DNA of 64,000 nt from Spirosoma agri (lineage in GTDB: Bacteria; Bacteroidota; Bacteroidia; Cytophagales; Spirosomataceae), in NCBI RefSeq assembly GCF_010747415.1, contig NZ_JAAGNZ010000002.1, forward strand, positions 1,054,001 through 1,118,000, read 5' to 3'. The translations under genes and the position numbers were made by a program. A model generated the notes under the pieces. It did no database searches and was not told the origin of the DNA. It saw only the letters and a program-made list of their open reading frames with translations. The number at the start of each line of letters is the position of its first letter. The first letter of the stretch is position 1. Positions 34,620-43,455 of this stretch are shown one piece after another.

Positions 34620-35114
34620 ATGAACTTTGACGACGAGGACGACGACGACAGTTTCATGGACTGGGACGGTTTCGACGAGGATTACGACCCCGAGGAAGCC
34701 CGCGCTGAAATGGAAGCCGAGAACCGGCGCATCAAGAACCTGCCCATTTTACGGAAGGCCAATGAACTCATGGAGTTGACGCAGGCCATCGTCGAGACAA
34801 TCAACAAAGAAGACGATGTGCTGATGATGCATGAGCAGATGCTGGCAAACGCGATGATGCTGGCTCCTAAAATCGTTGGGGCTGAAGGAGGTGATCTGTA
34901 CACGCTGCGCATGGAAAATGCGGTTATCATTAAAATGCACGCTCGGGAATTGTTAGCCCAAACCTCTTACTGCAAGGCTGAAAAATTGGCTACACCGGCT
35001 TACCTGAACGTGTTGCGGGATGAGATCGAGCAGTTTCGATTACTGTTCGTCGAGTGGGTAAATGGTTTCGATAAAGACAACGACGCTCCCGACGATTGGG
35101 GCCTGTTTTACTAA
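34620..35114 (+). CDS. Acidic cytosolic protein, unknown function
   Basis: The protein has 164 residues. The first 30 are extremely acidic (MNFDDEDDDDSFMDWDGFDEDYDPEE) and are followed by an alpha-helical domain. That domain has Met/Leu heptad-like stretches (ELMELTQAIVETINKEDDVLMMHEQMLANAMMLAPK, then LYTLRMENAVIIKMHARELL). It ends with an aromatic DDWGLFY. There is no signal, no membrane segment and no family I recognise. The helical core with a conserved Cys (TSYC) could bind a partner or nucleic acid; this is a guess from composition. The gene has a well-formed promoter and is monocistronic. Confidence 0.75.
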   Translation: MNFDDEDDDDSFMDWDGFDEDYDPEEARAEMEAENRRIKNLPILRKANELMELTQAIVETINKEDDVLMMHEQMLANAMMLAPKIVGAEGGDLYTLRMENAVIIKMHARELLAQTSYCKAEKLATPAYLNVLRDEIEQFRLLFVEWVNGFDKDNDAPDDWGLFY

Positions 35115-35126
35115 GTAACACAATAA

Positions 35127-35252
35127 ACCCGAACACCACTCCAGACCGGATTTATCCGCTTCGCCCGTCCTAAGATCGTCGCCGTACAAGTAGAGGGAGA
35201 GAGACCGAACATAGCCGATGCGCTGGCGATTTACACTCAGCTAGATCGTTGA
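35127..35252 (+). pseudogene. Possible coding remnant (41 codons, no start)
   Basis: The frame is open after a TAA and closes with TGA at 35250-35252. It reads like a real protein C-terminus (FIRFARPKIVAVQVEGER, then IADALAIYTQLDR) but has no ATG, GTG or TTG at a sensible place. It may be the tail of a decayed gene. No family is recognised. Confidence 0.2.
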
Positions 35253-35386
35253 TTTCATAAGCTTTATACGAACCGAAATGCCGGAAATCTACCATCAACC
35301 GGCGCAAAGACACCCTTCAACATACTTCTCCGGCACCACTATAAAAAGTACACTCCCACGGCTGTAGACTGGTACCTGTAATCGAA

Positions 35387-35394
35387 TAACTTTG
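35387..35394 (+). promoter_or_regulatory. Putative -7 box for the SprB-repeat gene
   Basis: TAACTTTG is an exact TAnnTTTG match 34 bases before the ATG at 35429. No clear -33 box is seen. Confidence 0.45.
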
Positions 35395-35428
35395 CCCTGC
35401 GCTAAGTCTAACAATTTCAACTTGATTC

Positions 35429-37999
35429 ATGAACGTACGTTTACCATTTTTTTATTGGCTTAACCTCACGCATTGCTGGCTGGCAATTACGTGTTCTCTA
35501 TTCCTGTTGGTAGCGGCACCACAAGCAGCAAAAGCCGTAACCTATCTTCATACCGACGCCAAACTCGCTGGGACCGGTTCTGTGTTGGGTAACAGCCCGC
35601 TGGCCGATCCGGTATTGACGTTTACGCCCGCTTCGCCCGCTGTTTGTTCGGGAGGGAGCATTTCTCTGGCGTTGGCGGGTTGCCCTGCCACCGGAATGGT
35701 TCGGTGGTCAACCGGTCAGACGGGAGCGAGTATCAGCGTCAGGCCAGCCCAGTCAACGAGCTACACCGCTACCTGTTCGGTTAGCGGCCCACAGGGAACA
35801 ACTACATCGGCTAGTAGTCTGGTTACGGTTCATCAACCGATTACTATTACCGCCGGACCATCGGCTGCATCTGCCTGTGAAGGAATGGCCGTAACATTTT
35901 CGGCAACAGCAACCGGCTCTCCCATTACTTACGCCTGGTCGCGAAATGGGGCAGCCATTGCTGGTGCGACCAGCGCCCAACTAATGCTTCCCAGCGTCAG
36001 CCTGGCCCAGGCTGGTGCTTACGCCGTTACCTTGTCGAACCAATGCAATACGGTATCCAGTGTCCCCGTAGCACTCACCATTGCACCCGGTATAGAGATA
36101 AAAGCTATTCCTACACCGGCCAATTGCTTTGGGTCCAGCACCGGCCAGATCTTTATCGGTGCCACGGGTGGTACGGGTCCTCAACAGTTTCAGTTGAATG
36201 GCCAGTCTACGCAAACGTCCAATATTTTCGCCAATCTGAAAGCCGGTACCTACCAGGTTTCGGTCAGAGATGTGCTCGGCTGTAGTGCTCAGACAACGGC
36301 GGAAATAAAGCAGCCGGTGCCCGTAGTATTGACGGCAAAAGCGGTGAACGCCAAATGCTCGGGTGGGTCCGACGGGGGTATACTGGTAGCCGCCAGTGGA
36401 GGCAATGCGCCCTATAAATTTCAGATCAACGGAGGCCCCCTGCAAACGGGTGAATCGTTCTTCGATTTGAAAGATAAATCGACCTACGTTGTTACGGTGG
36501 TTGATGGAACGGGTTGTGCCACCTCGCAGACCGCCGTCATTGGTGCTCCTCAGGGCTTTGATATTAAAACAACCGTCGCGTCGGCCAAATGTACCGGTTC
36601 AGCCGATGGAACGATCAACGTGTCCTCGACGGGTGGCACCGGATCGTACCAATACCAGATTGGAACGGGTGTTTTCCAGGCCGGTACGTTGTTCACGGGC
36701 TTAGCCGCCACTACGTATGAGATTACGGTTAAGGATGGCAATGGTTGTTTGGGTAAAAAATCAGTGGCGGTTCCACAACCGCAGCCTTTGCAGCTTACGG
36801 CTACCGTCACACCCGTCAACTGTTTTGGGGACAACAGCGGGAGTGTTACGCTGAAACCAAGCGGTGGAACTGGCTCAGTGCAGTACCAGTTGGCATCCAC
36901 GAAAATCCCACAGGCGAGTGCTACGTTCAAAAACCTTGCCTTGGGTGATTACACGGTCGTCGGCACCGATTCCAATGGCTGTACCGCCTTATTACCAGTT
37001 AAGGTTGGTAAATCCGATGCGTTAAAAATACAGGCGTCCACGGTGGCGGCCACCTGTTGCGTATGTCCGACGGGCAGTGTTGCGCTAACCGTTGCCGGTG
37101 GTACCGGAACCGGCCGCCAGTTTCAGCTGCTCGGTCGCCCTCTTCAGGTTAGCAATCAATTTGCCGGGTTACCGCCCGGCACATACCGCTTCCGGGTTAC
37201 GGATGAAGTTGGTTGTGCCGATTCGGTAACAGCGGCCGTTACCGATGCCGCGTCGATATCGCTCACGGCAGGACGAATCAAAGATGTTGCCTGTACGGGT
37301 GGGCGCGATGGCGAAGCGGCTGTTCAGGTTGTGGGAGGGACCAAACCGTTCGTTTATTACTGGCAAACCGAAAACAGAGACACGTTGCGAGCCTATACCC
37401 AGGCGCAGACGGGGTTGGCCGAGGGTACGTATACGGTTAGTGTGTCAGACAGTAACCGATGTACCACGACCACTACGTTTGTCACGGTAAAAGCCCTGGC
37501 TCCCGTTCCACCCAAACCCGTTGTTGTAAAGAACAGCAACTCGCTTTCGGTCGTTGAGGTGACGGGTATTCAATGGTATATCCGGGTCGATACGACCGCT
37601 GGCAAACCGTTACCAAATGCGACATCGTCTACGCTGGTGCCCTTTCAGAGTGGCCGTTACTATGTTATTGTCACCCAGAATGGCTGTGCGTCGCCCCCCT
37701 CCGATTATGTTGCGTTTGTCGTAACGGCTTTGTCGGAACCCGTGGGCGATTTGTCGGTGCGAGTCGTGCCGAACCCAGTCACGGATCGCTTGCGGCTCGA
37801 CATTGAACAGACGCAGCGCCAGTCAGTGCAGGTGCAGTTGCTGGATATATCGGGTCGTTCGGTTCGGGCATATGAGATACCCGCGTTCACGGGCAAACGA
37901 CAGGCGGAGTGGCCTTTGGCGGGTATTACACCGGGTCAGTATCTGCTGAAAGCTAACGCTGGTAGCCGTCAATCGGTCATTCGGGTACTGGTCGAGTAA
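35429..37999 (+). CDS. Secreted SprB-repeat protein with T9SS type A sorting domain
   Basis: The protein has 856 residues with a signal peptide (about 1-36, AAPQAAKA). Two Ig-like domains come first (about 60-130 and 132-217). Then come six SprB-type repeats of about 75-80 residues (about 220-700). Each starts with a Cys-containing 'NCFG...G.I.....GGTG.Y.YQ', has a central '...F..L..GTY...V.D..GC' and ends before the next unit. A further Ig/fn3-like stretch precedes the T9SS sorting tail (about 785-856), with PNPVTDRLRLDI, LLDISGRSV and GQYLLKA. SprB repeats are known from gliding adhesins of Bacteroidota, so a surface adhesin or structural role is likely. Confidence 0.92.
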   Translation: MNVRLPFFYWLNLTHCWLAITCSLFLLVAAPQAAKAVTYLHTDAKLAGTGSVLGNSPLADPVLTFTPASPAVCSGGSISLALAGCPATGMVRWSTGQTGASISVRPAQSTSYTATCSVSGPQGTTTSASSLVTVHQPITITAGPSAASACEGMAVTFSATATGSPITYAWSRNGAAIAGATSAQLMLPSVSLAQAGAYAVTLSNQCNTVSSVPVALTIAPGIEIKAIPTPANCFGSSTGQIFIGATGGTGPQQFQLNGQSTQTSNIFANLKAGTYQVSVRDVLGCSAQTTAEIKQPVPVVLTAKAVNAKCSGGSDGGILVAASGGNAPYKFQINGGPLQTGESFFDLKDKSTYVVTVVDGTGCATSQTAVIGAPQGFDIKTTVASAKCTGSADGTINVSSTGGTGSYQYQIGTGVFQAGTLFTGLAATTYEITVKDGNGCLGKKSVAVPQPQPLQLTATVTPVNCFGDNSGSVTLKPSGGTGSVQYQLASTKIPQASATFKNLALGDYTVVGTDSNGCTALLPVKVGKSDALKIQASTVAATCCVCPTGSVALTVAGGTGTGRQFQLLGRPLQVSNQFAGLPPGTYRFRVTDEVGCADSVTAAVTDAASISLTAGRIKDVACTGGRDGEAAVQVVGGTKPFVYYWQTENRDTLRAYTQAQTGLAEGTYTVSVSDSNRCTTTTTFVTVKALAPVPPKPVVVKNSNSLSVVEVTGIQWYIRVDTTAGKPLPNATSSTLVPFQSGRYYVIVTQNGCASPPSDYVAFVVTALSEPVGDLSVRVVPNPVTDRLRLDIEQTQRQSVQVQLLDISGRSVRAYEIPAFTGKRQAEWPLAGITPGQYLLKANAGSRQSVIRVLVE

Positions 38000-38016
38000 C
38001 ACACAGATATAAAAAA

Positions 38017-38048
38017 GTAAAGGCTTCCGACGTTGCGGAAGCCTTTAC
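38017..38048. terminator. Bidirectional terminator between SprB-repeat and S9 genes
   Basis: A perfect 13-bp stem (38017-38029 with 38036-38048) has a 6-nt loop and A/T-rich ends on both sides. Confidence 0.85.
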
Positions 38049-38060
38049 CATATCAAGTAA

Positions 38061-40514
38061 TCACAATCGTTCCTCGAATAATTTCAGGATGCGTTTGTAT
38101 TCGTCCATCCAGCTGGTTGGTTCCACAAATCCGTGATCTTCCATCGGATACGCGGCCACTTCCCAATTATCCTTCTTCAGTTCGATAAGCCGTTGCATCA
38201 GCCGGACCGTATCCTGAAAATGTACGTTGACATCGACCATGCCGTGGCAAATGAGCAGGTAGCCTTTTAACCCCTCGGCAAAATAAATGGGGGACGACTG
38301 GCGATACGATAACGAGTCGGATTGGGGCTCGTTCAGAATGTTCGCGGTGTATTGCTGGTTGTAGGCCGCCCAGTCGGTTACGGGACGAAGTGCGGCCCCC
38401 GCTTTGAATACATCCGGTGTCGTAAACATGGCCATCAGCGTGATGAAGCCGCCGTACGAACCGCCGTAAATGCCGATCCGTTTGGCATCGACACCCTGCG
38501 TCTGCACCAGCCATTTGGCCGCATCGACATGGTCGGTCAGGTCCTTGCCGCCCATATGCCGGTAGATGCCCGTACGCCAGTCGCGACCATAACCCGAACT
38601 CGCCCGATAATCGATGTCAAGTACCGTATAGCCCTTGTCTACGAGTAGGTTATGGAACATATATTCGCGGAAGTACTGGCTCCACCACTTGTGGGCATTT
38701 TGCAGATAACCCGCCCCGTGAACGAACACAACACTCTTACCAGTCGGTTTATCGGGCTTATACAGGCGGGCGTAAATCGGTTGCCCATCACTGGCCGGAA
38801 TGGTGACGAGCGTTGGTTCGCGCCAGGGGTAGCTCTTGAAGTTATCCGTCTGCGAGTTGGTCAGTTTCAGCGCGGTCGTGAGTCCTGCTCCTTTTTTGCC
38901 ATCGGCCTTTAATTCTGCTACGTACAATTCCCAGGGCTGGTTGGTGGACGAATAGCGAATGGCCAGCCGCGTTTCGTCGGGCGAAAGCGTTACTTCATTG
39001 GCACCCGTCATCGTTGTCAGCCGAACACGCTCACCACCCGTTACAGCCATTCGGTAAAAGTGCTGCTCGCCGGGATGGACTTCGTTGGTCTGAATAAAAA
39101 AGTGCGATTTGTCTTTGGAAACGAGGATCTGCTGCACTTCGAACTTGCCCGAGGTCAACTGCTTTTTCTGGCCGCCCGTCAGCGCATTGATCGAATAAAC
39201 ATGCGAATAACCATCCGCTTCCGACTGAAACCAGAGCGTTTGATTATCGGCCAGAAAACCCATGTTGCCCGGCGTATTCGCAGAGCCGATCCCCGGTCCG
39301 CCAATCCACGCTTCGTCGTGCTGTCGATCGAGCAGCGTTAGCTTGAGGGTTTCCGGATCCAAGCGCATGATCCACCGGTCTTTGTTGTCCTGCGATCGAA
39401 CAACGACCACCCCTATCTTACCATCTTCCGACCAGACGGGACCAGCGATACTAACGGGCCGTGTTTTTTTTGCCGTATCCGCTTTTGCTTTAGCCGCCGT
39501 TTTTAAATACTCTGGTTTGTCGCCAATGCCGGGAATATCCTTGACACTCACCGCCCGAACTGTATCCTTGACGCTATCGTAGACAAAAAATTCCTGCGTC
39601 GCCATCGGCGTACCCACTTTCGTGCGAGCCCGTAGTTCTTCGGTGTAGCCCGACTCCGTAACGTAGGTCGGTACCTGAGCCGTTTTTGCATTGGCGGGAT
39701 TTTTCGACAGGCGATAGGTGACAAAGCGACCGTTGGGGCTCACCTGTGGATTGAACAGCTGTTTGTCGTCGAGGTAAATTTCTTTGGGCCGTTTGGGCAG
39801 GTCGGCCTTGCTGATCCGGTCGGCTTCATCTTTCTTTTCTTTCCGCTCTTTCAGCACCGTCGAGAGTCGAAGCTGGTCCTGCTTCAGAAATTTTTCTTCG
39901 TCGGTTAGTTTCGCATCGGCTTTTTTAGTCCCTGGCCGGAAGTCAGTCAGCTGGATCAGTTCGCCGGTCTGGAGATTGATGCTGAACAGGTTGGACGAAC
40001 GCCGGAAGATAGCCTGTTGTTCATCGCCCGAGAAAACGGGATTACTTTCAGCCTCGACCGTATTGGTCAGTTGACGGATTTTCCCGCTCTTGACATCAAG
40101 CCAATAAATGTCGTCCTGCCGTTCGAAAAGGCGTTGCGTACGCGCCCGATTGAAGGCAGCAATGGGTTCGGTGGGAAGCAAACGACGCTCCGCCGGACTG
40201 ACTTTCTGGGGCTGCGAGGGAGTGAGCGTCCTGGTACCCGTGAAGCTCACCTTATACAGCGAATCGCTTTTGTTCTTGTCGGGATTCCAGTTGAAATACA
40301 GCGTTTTCGAGTCGTCGGACCAGTAGGGATTTGAGGGAGAGGTGCCAATCCATACCTTCGGGTCCTGCATGATCGTCTCGATGGTAAGCGGAATACGTGC
40401 GGCTGTCGGGGCCTGTTTCGGAGCTGGCTGGGCAAAGACGTTAACCGAAACCAACGCCAGCAGGAGTGGCCCGTAGAGGGACGAACCACGTTGATGAAGA
40501 GTAGTTTTTGTCAT
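38061..40514 (-). CDS. S9-family prolyl oligopeptidase, periplasmic
   Basis: The protein has 817 residues with a signal peptide (about 1-28, VNVFAQ). It is a serine peptidase with an N-terminal beta-propeller (about 60-530, several WSEDG/SPDE-type blade motifs) and a C-terminal alpha/beta-hydrolase. The nucleophile is in IGIYGGSYGGFITLMAM (GxSxG), the catalytic His in PMEDHGFVEP, and the Asp in the CHGMVDVNVHF stretch. Family members cleave peptides after Pro or dipeptides at the N-terminus (DPP IV / acylaminoacyl peptidase types). The exact specificity is not readable. It is monocistronic and convergent with the SprB gene. Confidence 0.92.
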   Translation of the reverse strand: MTKTTLHQRGSSLYGPLLLALVSVNVFAQPAPKQAPTAARIPLTIETIMQDPKVWIGTSPSNPYWSDDSKTLYFNWNPDKNKSDSLYKVSFTGTRTLTPSQPQKVSPAERRLLPTEPIAAFNRARTQRLFERQDDIYWLDVKSGKIRQLTNTVEAESNPVFSGDEQQAIFRRSSNLFSINLQTGELIQLTDFRPGTKKADAKLTDEEKFLKQDQLRLSTVLKERKEKKDEADRISKADLPKRPKEIYLDDKQLFNPQVSPNGRFVTYRLSKNPANAKTAQVPTYVTESGYTEELRARTKVGTPMATQEFFVYDSVKDTVRAVSVKDIPGIGDKPEYLKTAAKAKADTAKKTRPVSIAGPVWSEDGKIGVVVVRSQDNKDRWIMRLDPETLKLTLLDRQHDEAWIGGPGIGSANTPGNMGFLADNQTLWFQSEADGYSHVYSINALTGGQKKQLTSGKFEVQQILVSKDKSHFFIQTNEVHPGEQHFYRMAVTGGERVRLTTMTGANEVTLSPDETRLAIRYSSTNQPWELYVAELKADGKKGAGLTTALKLTNSQTDNFKSYPWREPTLVTIPASDGQPIYARLYKPDKPTGKSVVFVHGAGYLQNAHKWWSQYFREYMFHNLLVDKGYTVLDIDYRASSGYGRDWRTGIYRHMGGKDLTDHVDAAKWLVQTQGVDAKRIGIYGGSYGGFITLMAMFTTPDVFKAGAALRPVTDWAAYNQQYTANILNEPQSDSLSYRQSSPIYFAEGLKGYLLICHGMVDVNVHFQDTVRLMQRLIELKKDNWEVAAYPMEDHGFVEPTSWMDEYKRILKLFEERL

Positions 40515-40733
40515 AAAAGCGATACGAATTCAAGTTGCGAGGCTCAAATTAGCCACAAACCCGCTAATGACGTAGCTTATCGGTGAAGAAGCGATCAGGA
40601 AATGCGAAATAAGTGATTCAAAAGCCGGGCAACGTGGGTAAACGATAAAGTTTTTATGGCCGGGGTTGGATTGGTTACTCGGTAAGTTTCCTGAAAGATG
40701 GTATCTTGCCTAACAAAATCTTTCCTTGCGTCA

Positions 40734-41021
40734 ATGCAATACGTTGTTCATGCTTATGATCACACCAGTGCCGATGCGCCTGAACGGCGTATGGCTGTCC
40801 GGCCTGCTCACCTTGACTTCGTGCGTGAGCTAAAAGCAAAAGGCCAGTTCATCCTTGGTGGGGCGCTCCTTGATCCGGCTGGAAACATGATCGGCTCGAT
40901 GCTGCTGCTTGACCTGGAAACGGAAGAGCAACTGGCCGATTATCTCAACGCTGATCCGTACATCGTGCAGGGCGTTTGGGAAAAAATCGACGTGAAGCCT
41001 TTTCGCAAAGCCGACGTATGA
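40734..41021 (+). CDS. YciI-family protein
   Basis: The ATG at 40734 gives 95 residues starting MQYVVHAYDHT. An upstream ATG at 40698 would add twelve non-conserved residues. The ferredoxin-like dimer fold has the YciI active-site pattern: His7 and Asp9 in YVVHAYDH, the R..H..F stretch RPAHLDFVRELKAKGQFILGGAL, and the C-terminal DPYIVQGVWEKIDVKPFRKA. The biochemical role of the family is poorly known. It lies 75 bp upstream of the HAD gene and is probably cotranscribed with it and perhaps with phzF. Confidence 0.88.
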   Translation: MQYVVHAYDHTSADAPERRMAVRPAHLDFVRELKAKGQFILGGALLDPAGNMIGSMLLLDLETEEQLADYLNADPYIVQGVWEKIDVKPFRKADV

Positions 41022-41096
41022 ATAACGTGGTCAGCAAACAAATACCGAATTGTCGTTCGTCGCTGACCGCATTGCTTTAATTACTACCAACTTATT

Positions 41097-41783
41097 TTGA
41101 TACACGCAGCAATATTTGATATGGATGGGCTGCTGGTGGACTCGGAACCCCACTGGCGGGCTATGGAACGCGAGGTATTCGCGACCGTAGGCTTGTTCCT
41201 GACTGATGACGAATGTAAACAAACAACCGGCTTACCGATTCCGGATGTGGTGAATTATTGGTATGCCCGCGCCCCCTGGAGTGACGAAGCGTTGGCCGGT
41301 CGTACGAATGCCGACCTGGGCAGTGCCATCACCGCTGGTGTTCATGAGCGCATTGCTAACCTGGCTGAACCAATGCCGGGTGCCATCGGCATACTAGAGC
41401 TATTTTTCCGGCTCGGCATACCCACGGCCATTGCGTCGGCATCACCTATGAGCCTGATCGAGGTTGTGGTTGACCGGCTTCGCATCCGCGATTACCTGAC
41501 GCTCTGGCACTCCGCCACACTGGAAGCGCGTAATAAACCTGCTCCCGATGTGTATCTGGGAACGGCCCGTAAGTTAGGTGTGCTACCGGCAGACTGTGTT
41601 GCATTCGAAGACTCAGGCAGTGGCTTGACATCGGCCCACTCGGCAGGCATGATTACGGTAGCGGTTCCGGCACTCTTCGAACTGGATCACCCCAAATTTG
41701 CCATTGCTGATCTGATCATACCCGCCCTGACCAAGTTTTCGCTGGACACGTTAACGGCAATACAACACGAAAAACAGTCCTAA
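41097..41783 (+). CDS. HAD-superfamily sugar-phosphate phosphatase (YniC/HxpB-like)
   Basis: The protein has 228 residues. Motif I is AAIFDMDGLLVDSEP, directly at the N-terminus as in 2-deoxyglucose-6-phosphatases. The SAP motif reads IASASPMSLI, the Lys block is NKPAPDVYL, and motif IV is FEDSGSGLTSA. The start must be a TTG at 41097. The next ATG falls inside motif I and would remove the nucleophile Asp, and no other in-frame ATG follows the upstream stop. The protein is cytosolic, and its role is probably disposal of toxic or surplus hexose phosphates. It is flanked by yciI and phzF genes in the same direction. Confidence 0.9.
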   Translation: MIHAAIFDMDGLLVDSEPHWRAMEREVFATVGLFLTDDECKQTTGLPIPDVVNYWYARAPWSDEALAGRTNADLGSAITAGVHERIANLAEPMPGAIGILELFFRLGIPTAIASASPMSLIEVVVDRLRIRDYLTLWHSATLEARNKPAPDVYLGTARKLGVLPADCVAFEDSGSGLTSAHSAGMITVAVPALFELDHPKFAIADLIIPALTKFSLDTLTAIQHEKQS

Positions 41784-41843
41784 CCAACATAAACCCGAAC
41801 CTGGTCGAACGTAATCAGTCTGTAAAACAGATTCGTACCGTTA

Positions 41844-42671
41844 ATGGCCTTTCCCGTTAATACCATGCGTATTTATCAACTTGATGCGTTTACCGACCAG
41901 CTTTTCTCCGGTAATCCGGCGGCTGTTGTCCCGCTAACCGAGTGGTTACCTGACGAACGGATGCAGCAAATAGCGGCTGAAAACAATCTGGCAGAAACGG
42001 CTTTTTACGTTAAAACGGAAGACGAAGACACCTACCACATCCGCTGGTTTACGCCGACCGTTGAGGTTGATCTGTGCGGTCATGCTACATTGGCTACGGG
42101 CTATGTCGTCTTTTTTCTGGAACAGAAACCTGAAGCGGAGCAGCTTTTTTTTAATTCCCGCAGTGGTTCGCTAAAAGTGTGTCGGGGCAAAGATGGCTGG
42201 CTTACGCTCGATTTCCCCGTTGATAGTGTGCACAAGGCCAATCTACAGCCGCCCGCGCTCCTGGCCAGCCTTAACGAAAAGCCTCTAGCTGTTTACAAAG
42301 GCAAAACCGATTACATGCTGGTCTATACATCACAAGCTCAGATTGAAGCACTGGACCCCGATTTTCGGGAGATGAGCACCGTGCCCGCGCGGGGTGTTAT
42401 CGTAACAGCCCCTGGTGACGCTGATTCGGGTGTTGATTTCGTTTCCCGCTTTTTTGGTCCTCAATCCGGTATCGATGAAGACCCGGTAACGGGTTCGGCT
42501 CATACGACGCTTGTTCCGTACTGGGCCGAACAACTTGGTAAAACGGAACTGACTGCCCGCCAACTCTCTAAACGAGGGGGTGATCTGCGCTGCAAACTTA
42601 ATGGCGAACGTGTCGATATTTCGGGGCAGGTGCAGCTGTACCTGACCGGTGAGATCGTATCGGGTGATTGA
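41844..42671 (+). CDS. PhzF-family phenazine biosynthesis-like isomerase
   Basis: The protein has 275 residues. An internal ATG at 41865 (MRIYQLDAFTDQLFSGNPAAVV) is the usual N-terminus and may be the real start. The catalytic Glu lies in ENNLAETAFYV, and the HIRWFTPTVEVDLCGHATLATG block and the EDPVTGSAHTTLVPYW block define the PhzF fold (two diaminopimelate-epimerase-like halves). PhzF homologues outside phenazine clusters have diverse isomerase or racemase roles, and nothing nearby suggests phenazine synthesis. It is convergent with the precorrin-2 dehydrogenase gene. Confidence 0.92.
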   Translation: MAFPVNTMRIYQLDAFTDQLFSGNPAAVVPLTEWLPDERMQQIAAENNLAETAFYVKTEDEDTYHIRWFTPTVEVDLCGHATLATGYVVFFLEQKPEAEQLFFNSRSGSLKVCRGKDGWLTLDFPVDSVHKANLQPPALLASLNEKPLAVYKGKTDYMLVYTSQAQIEALDPDFREMSTVPARGVIVTAPGDADSGVDFVSRFFGPQSGIDEDPVTGSAHTTLVPYWAEQLGKTELTARQLSKRGGDLRCKLNGERVDISGQVQLYLTGEIVSGD

Positions 42672-42717
42672 TTGTTGGGTTTGCGGGTCCTGAATTACCA
42701 AACAGGATGACTGCAAA

Positions 42718-42768
42718 AACTGGGTCCGATAGGCCGTATTTTTAAAATACGGCCTATCGGACCCAGTT
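42718..42768. terminator. 25-bp-arm perfect palindrome between convergent genes
   Basis: Arms 42718-42742 and 42744-42768 are perfect reverse complements around a single central T. On the minus strand a U-run follows the stem, so it can terminate the precorrin-2 dehydrogenase gene. The plus side has no T-tract. The arm length is well above the other terminators here. Confidence 0.7.
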
Positions 42769-42789
42769 CGTCACAGACGCTGACGAGTC

Positions 42790-43356
42790 TCATTTCAACA
42801 CCTTCGTAATCTCGTTGAGTTTCTCCATTTTTTGCACGAAATCGCCTTTGAGCTTATTTCGAATGGCCGTCAGGTTATCGAGCGTTTCCTGCAAACTGTC
42901 GGGCAGAATCTCTTCCAGTACTTCGCGGAACCGCTTGGCAAACGTTGGCGACTTGCCATTGGTCGAGATCGCAATCTTGAGGTCACCTTTTTTTACGACC
43001 GAACTCAGGTAAAAATCGCACAGATCGGGCGTGTCGGCCACATTGACCAGAATACGGCGATTTTTACAATCCGCCTGTACTTGACGGTTTACGTCTTTGT
43101 CATTTGTGCCGACGATGACCAGATCTTTATCGGCCAGAAAAAGTGCGTGGTACGGCTCCTGAATCAGCTCCATTTTGGGATACTGTTGCGCTAGTTCCCG
43201 GATTTCATCCCGAATCTCGGGCGCGACAAGTGTAAGCCGGGCATTGGGCGAATTAGCCAGCAATGCCGTTGTTTTCTCCAGTCCCACATAACCGCCACCC
43301 ACGATAAGTATGTGGAGGTTTTCGGCTTTTACAAAAATCGGGAATAGGGTGTTCAT
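42790..43356 (-). CDS. Precorrin-2 dehydrogenase / sirohydrochlorin ferrochelatase-like (siroheme synthase N-domain)
   Basis: The protein has 188 residues. The NAD-binding start NLHILIVGGGYVGLEKTTALL, then TLVAPEI, VIVGTNDKDVNR and KNRRILVNVADTPDLCDFYLSSVVKKGDLKIAISTNGKSPTFAKRFRE mark the Met8/CysG N-terminal enzyme. It oxidises precorrin-2 to sirohydrochlorin and may insert iron to form siroheme. The uroporphyrinogen methyltransferase domain of full-length CysG is absent, so a separate gene must supply it. Siroheme serves sulfite and nitrite reductases; none is in the window. Confidence 0.9.
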   Translation of the reverse strand: MNTLFPIFVKAENLHILIVGGGYVGLEKTTALLANSPNARLTLVAPEIRDEIRELAQQYPKMELIQEPYHALFLADKDLVIVGTNDKDVNRQVQADCKNRRILVNVADTPDLCDFYLSSVVKKGDLKIAISTNGKSPTFAKRFREVLEEILPDSLQETLDNLTAIRNKLKGDFVQKMEKLNEITKVLK

Positions 43357-43400
43357 AAAAAAGAAGTGGTTCGTCGACAGTCGATTGAAGTAGCTATTAG

Positions 43401-43408
43401 CAAACTTA
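43401..43408 (-). promoter_or_regulatory. Putative -7 box for the precorrin-2 dehydrogenase gene
   Basis: CAAACTTA on the plus strand is an exact minus-strand TAnnTTTG match, 45 bases upstream of the start at 43356. Confidence 0.35.
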
Positions 43409-43455
43409 CGACTATTAACGAACCACTACCGATTATTAACCGATATGGATATCAA

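Larger units (their letters stand above)
35115..35428. other. 314-bp intergenic region upstream of the SprB-repeat gene
   Basis: It holds a possible 41-codon coding remnant (35127-35252) and, near the right end, an exact -7 box for the next gene. No RNA gene is visible. Confidence 0.5.
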
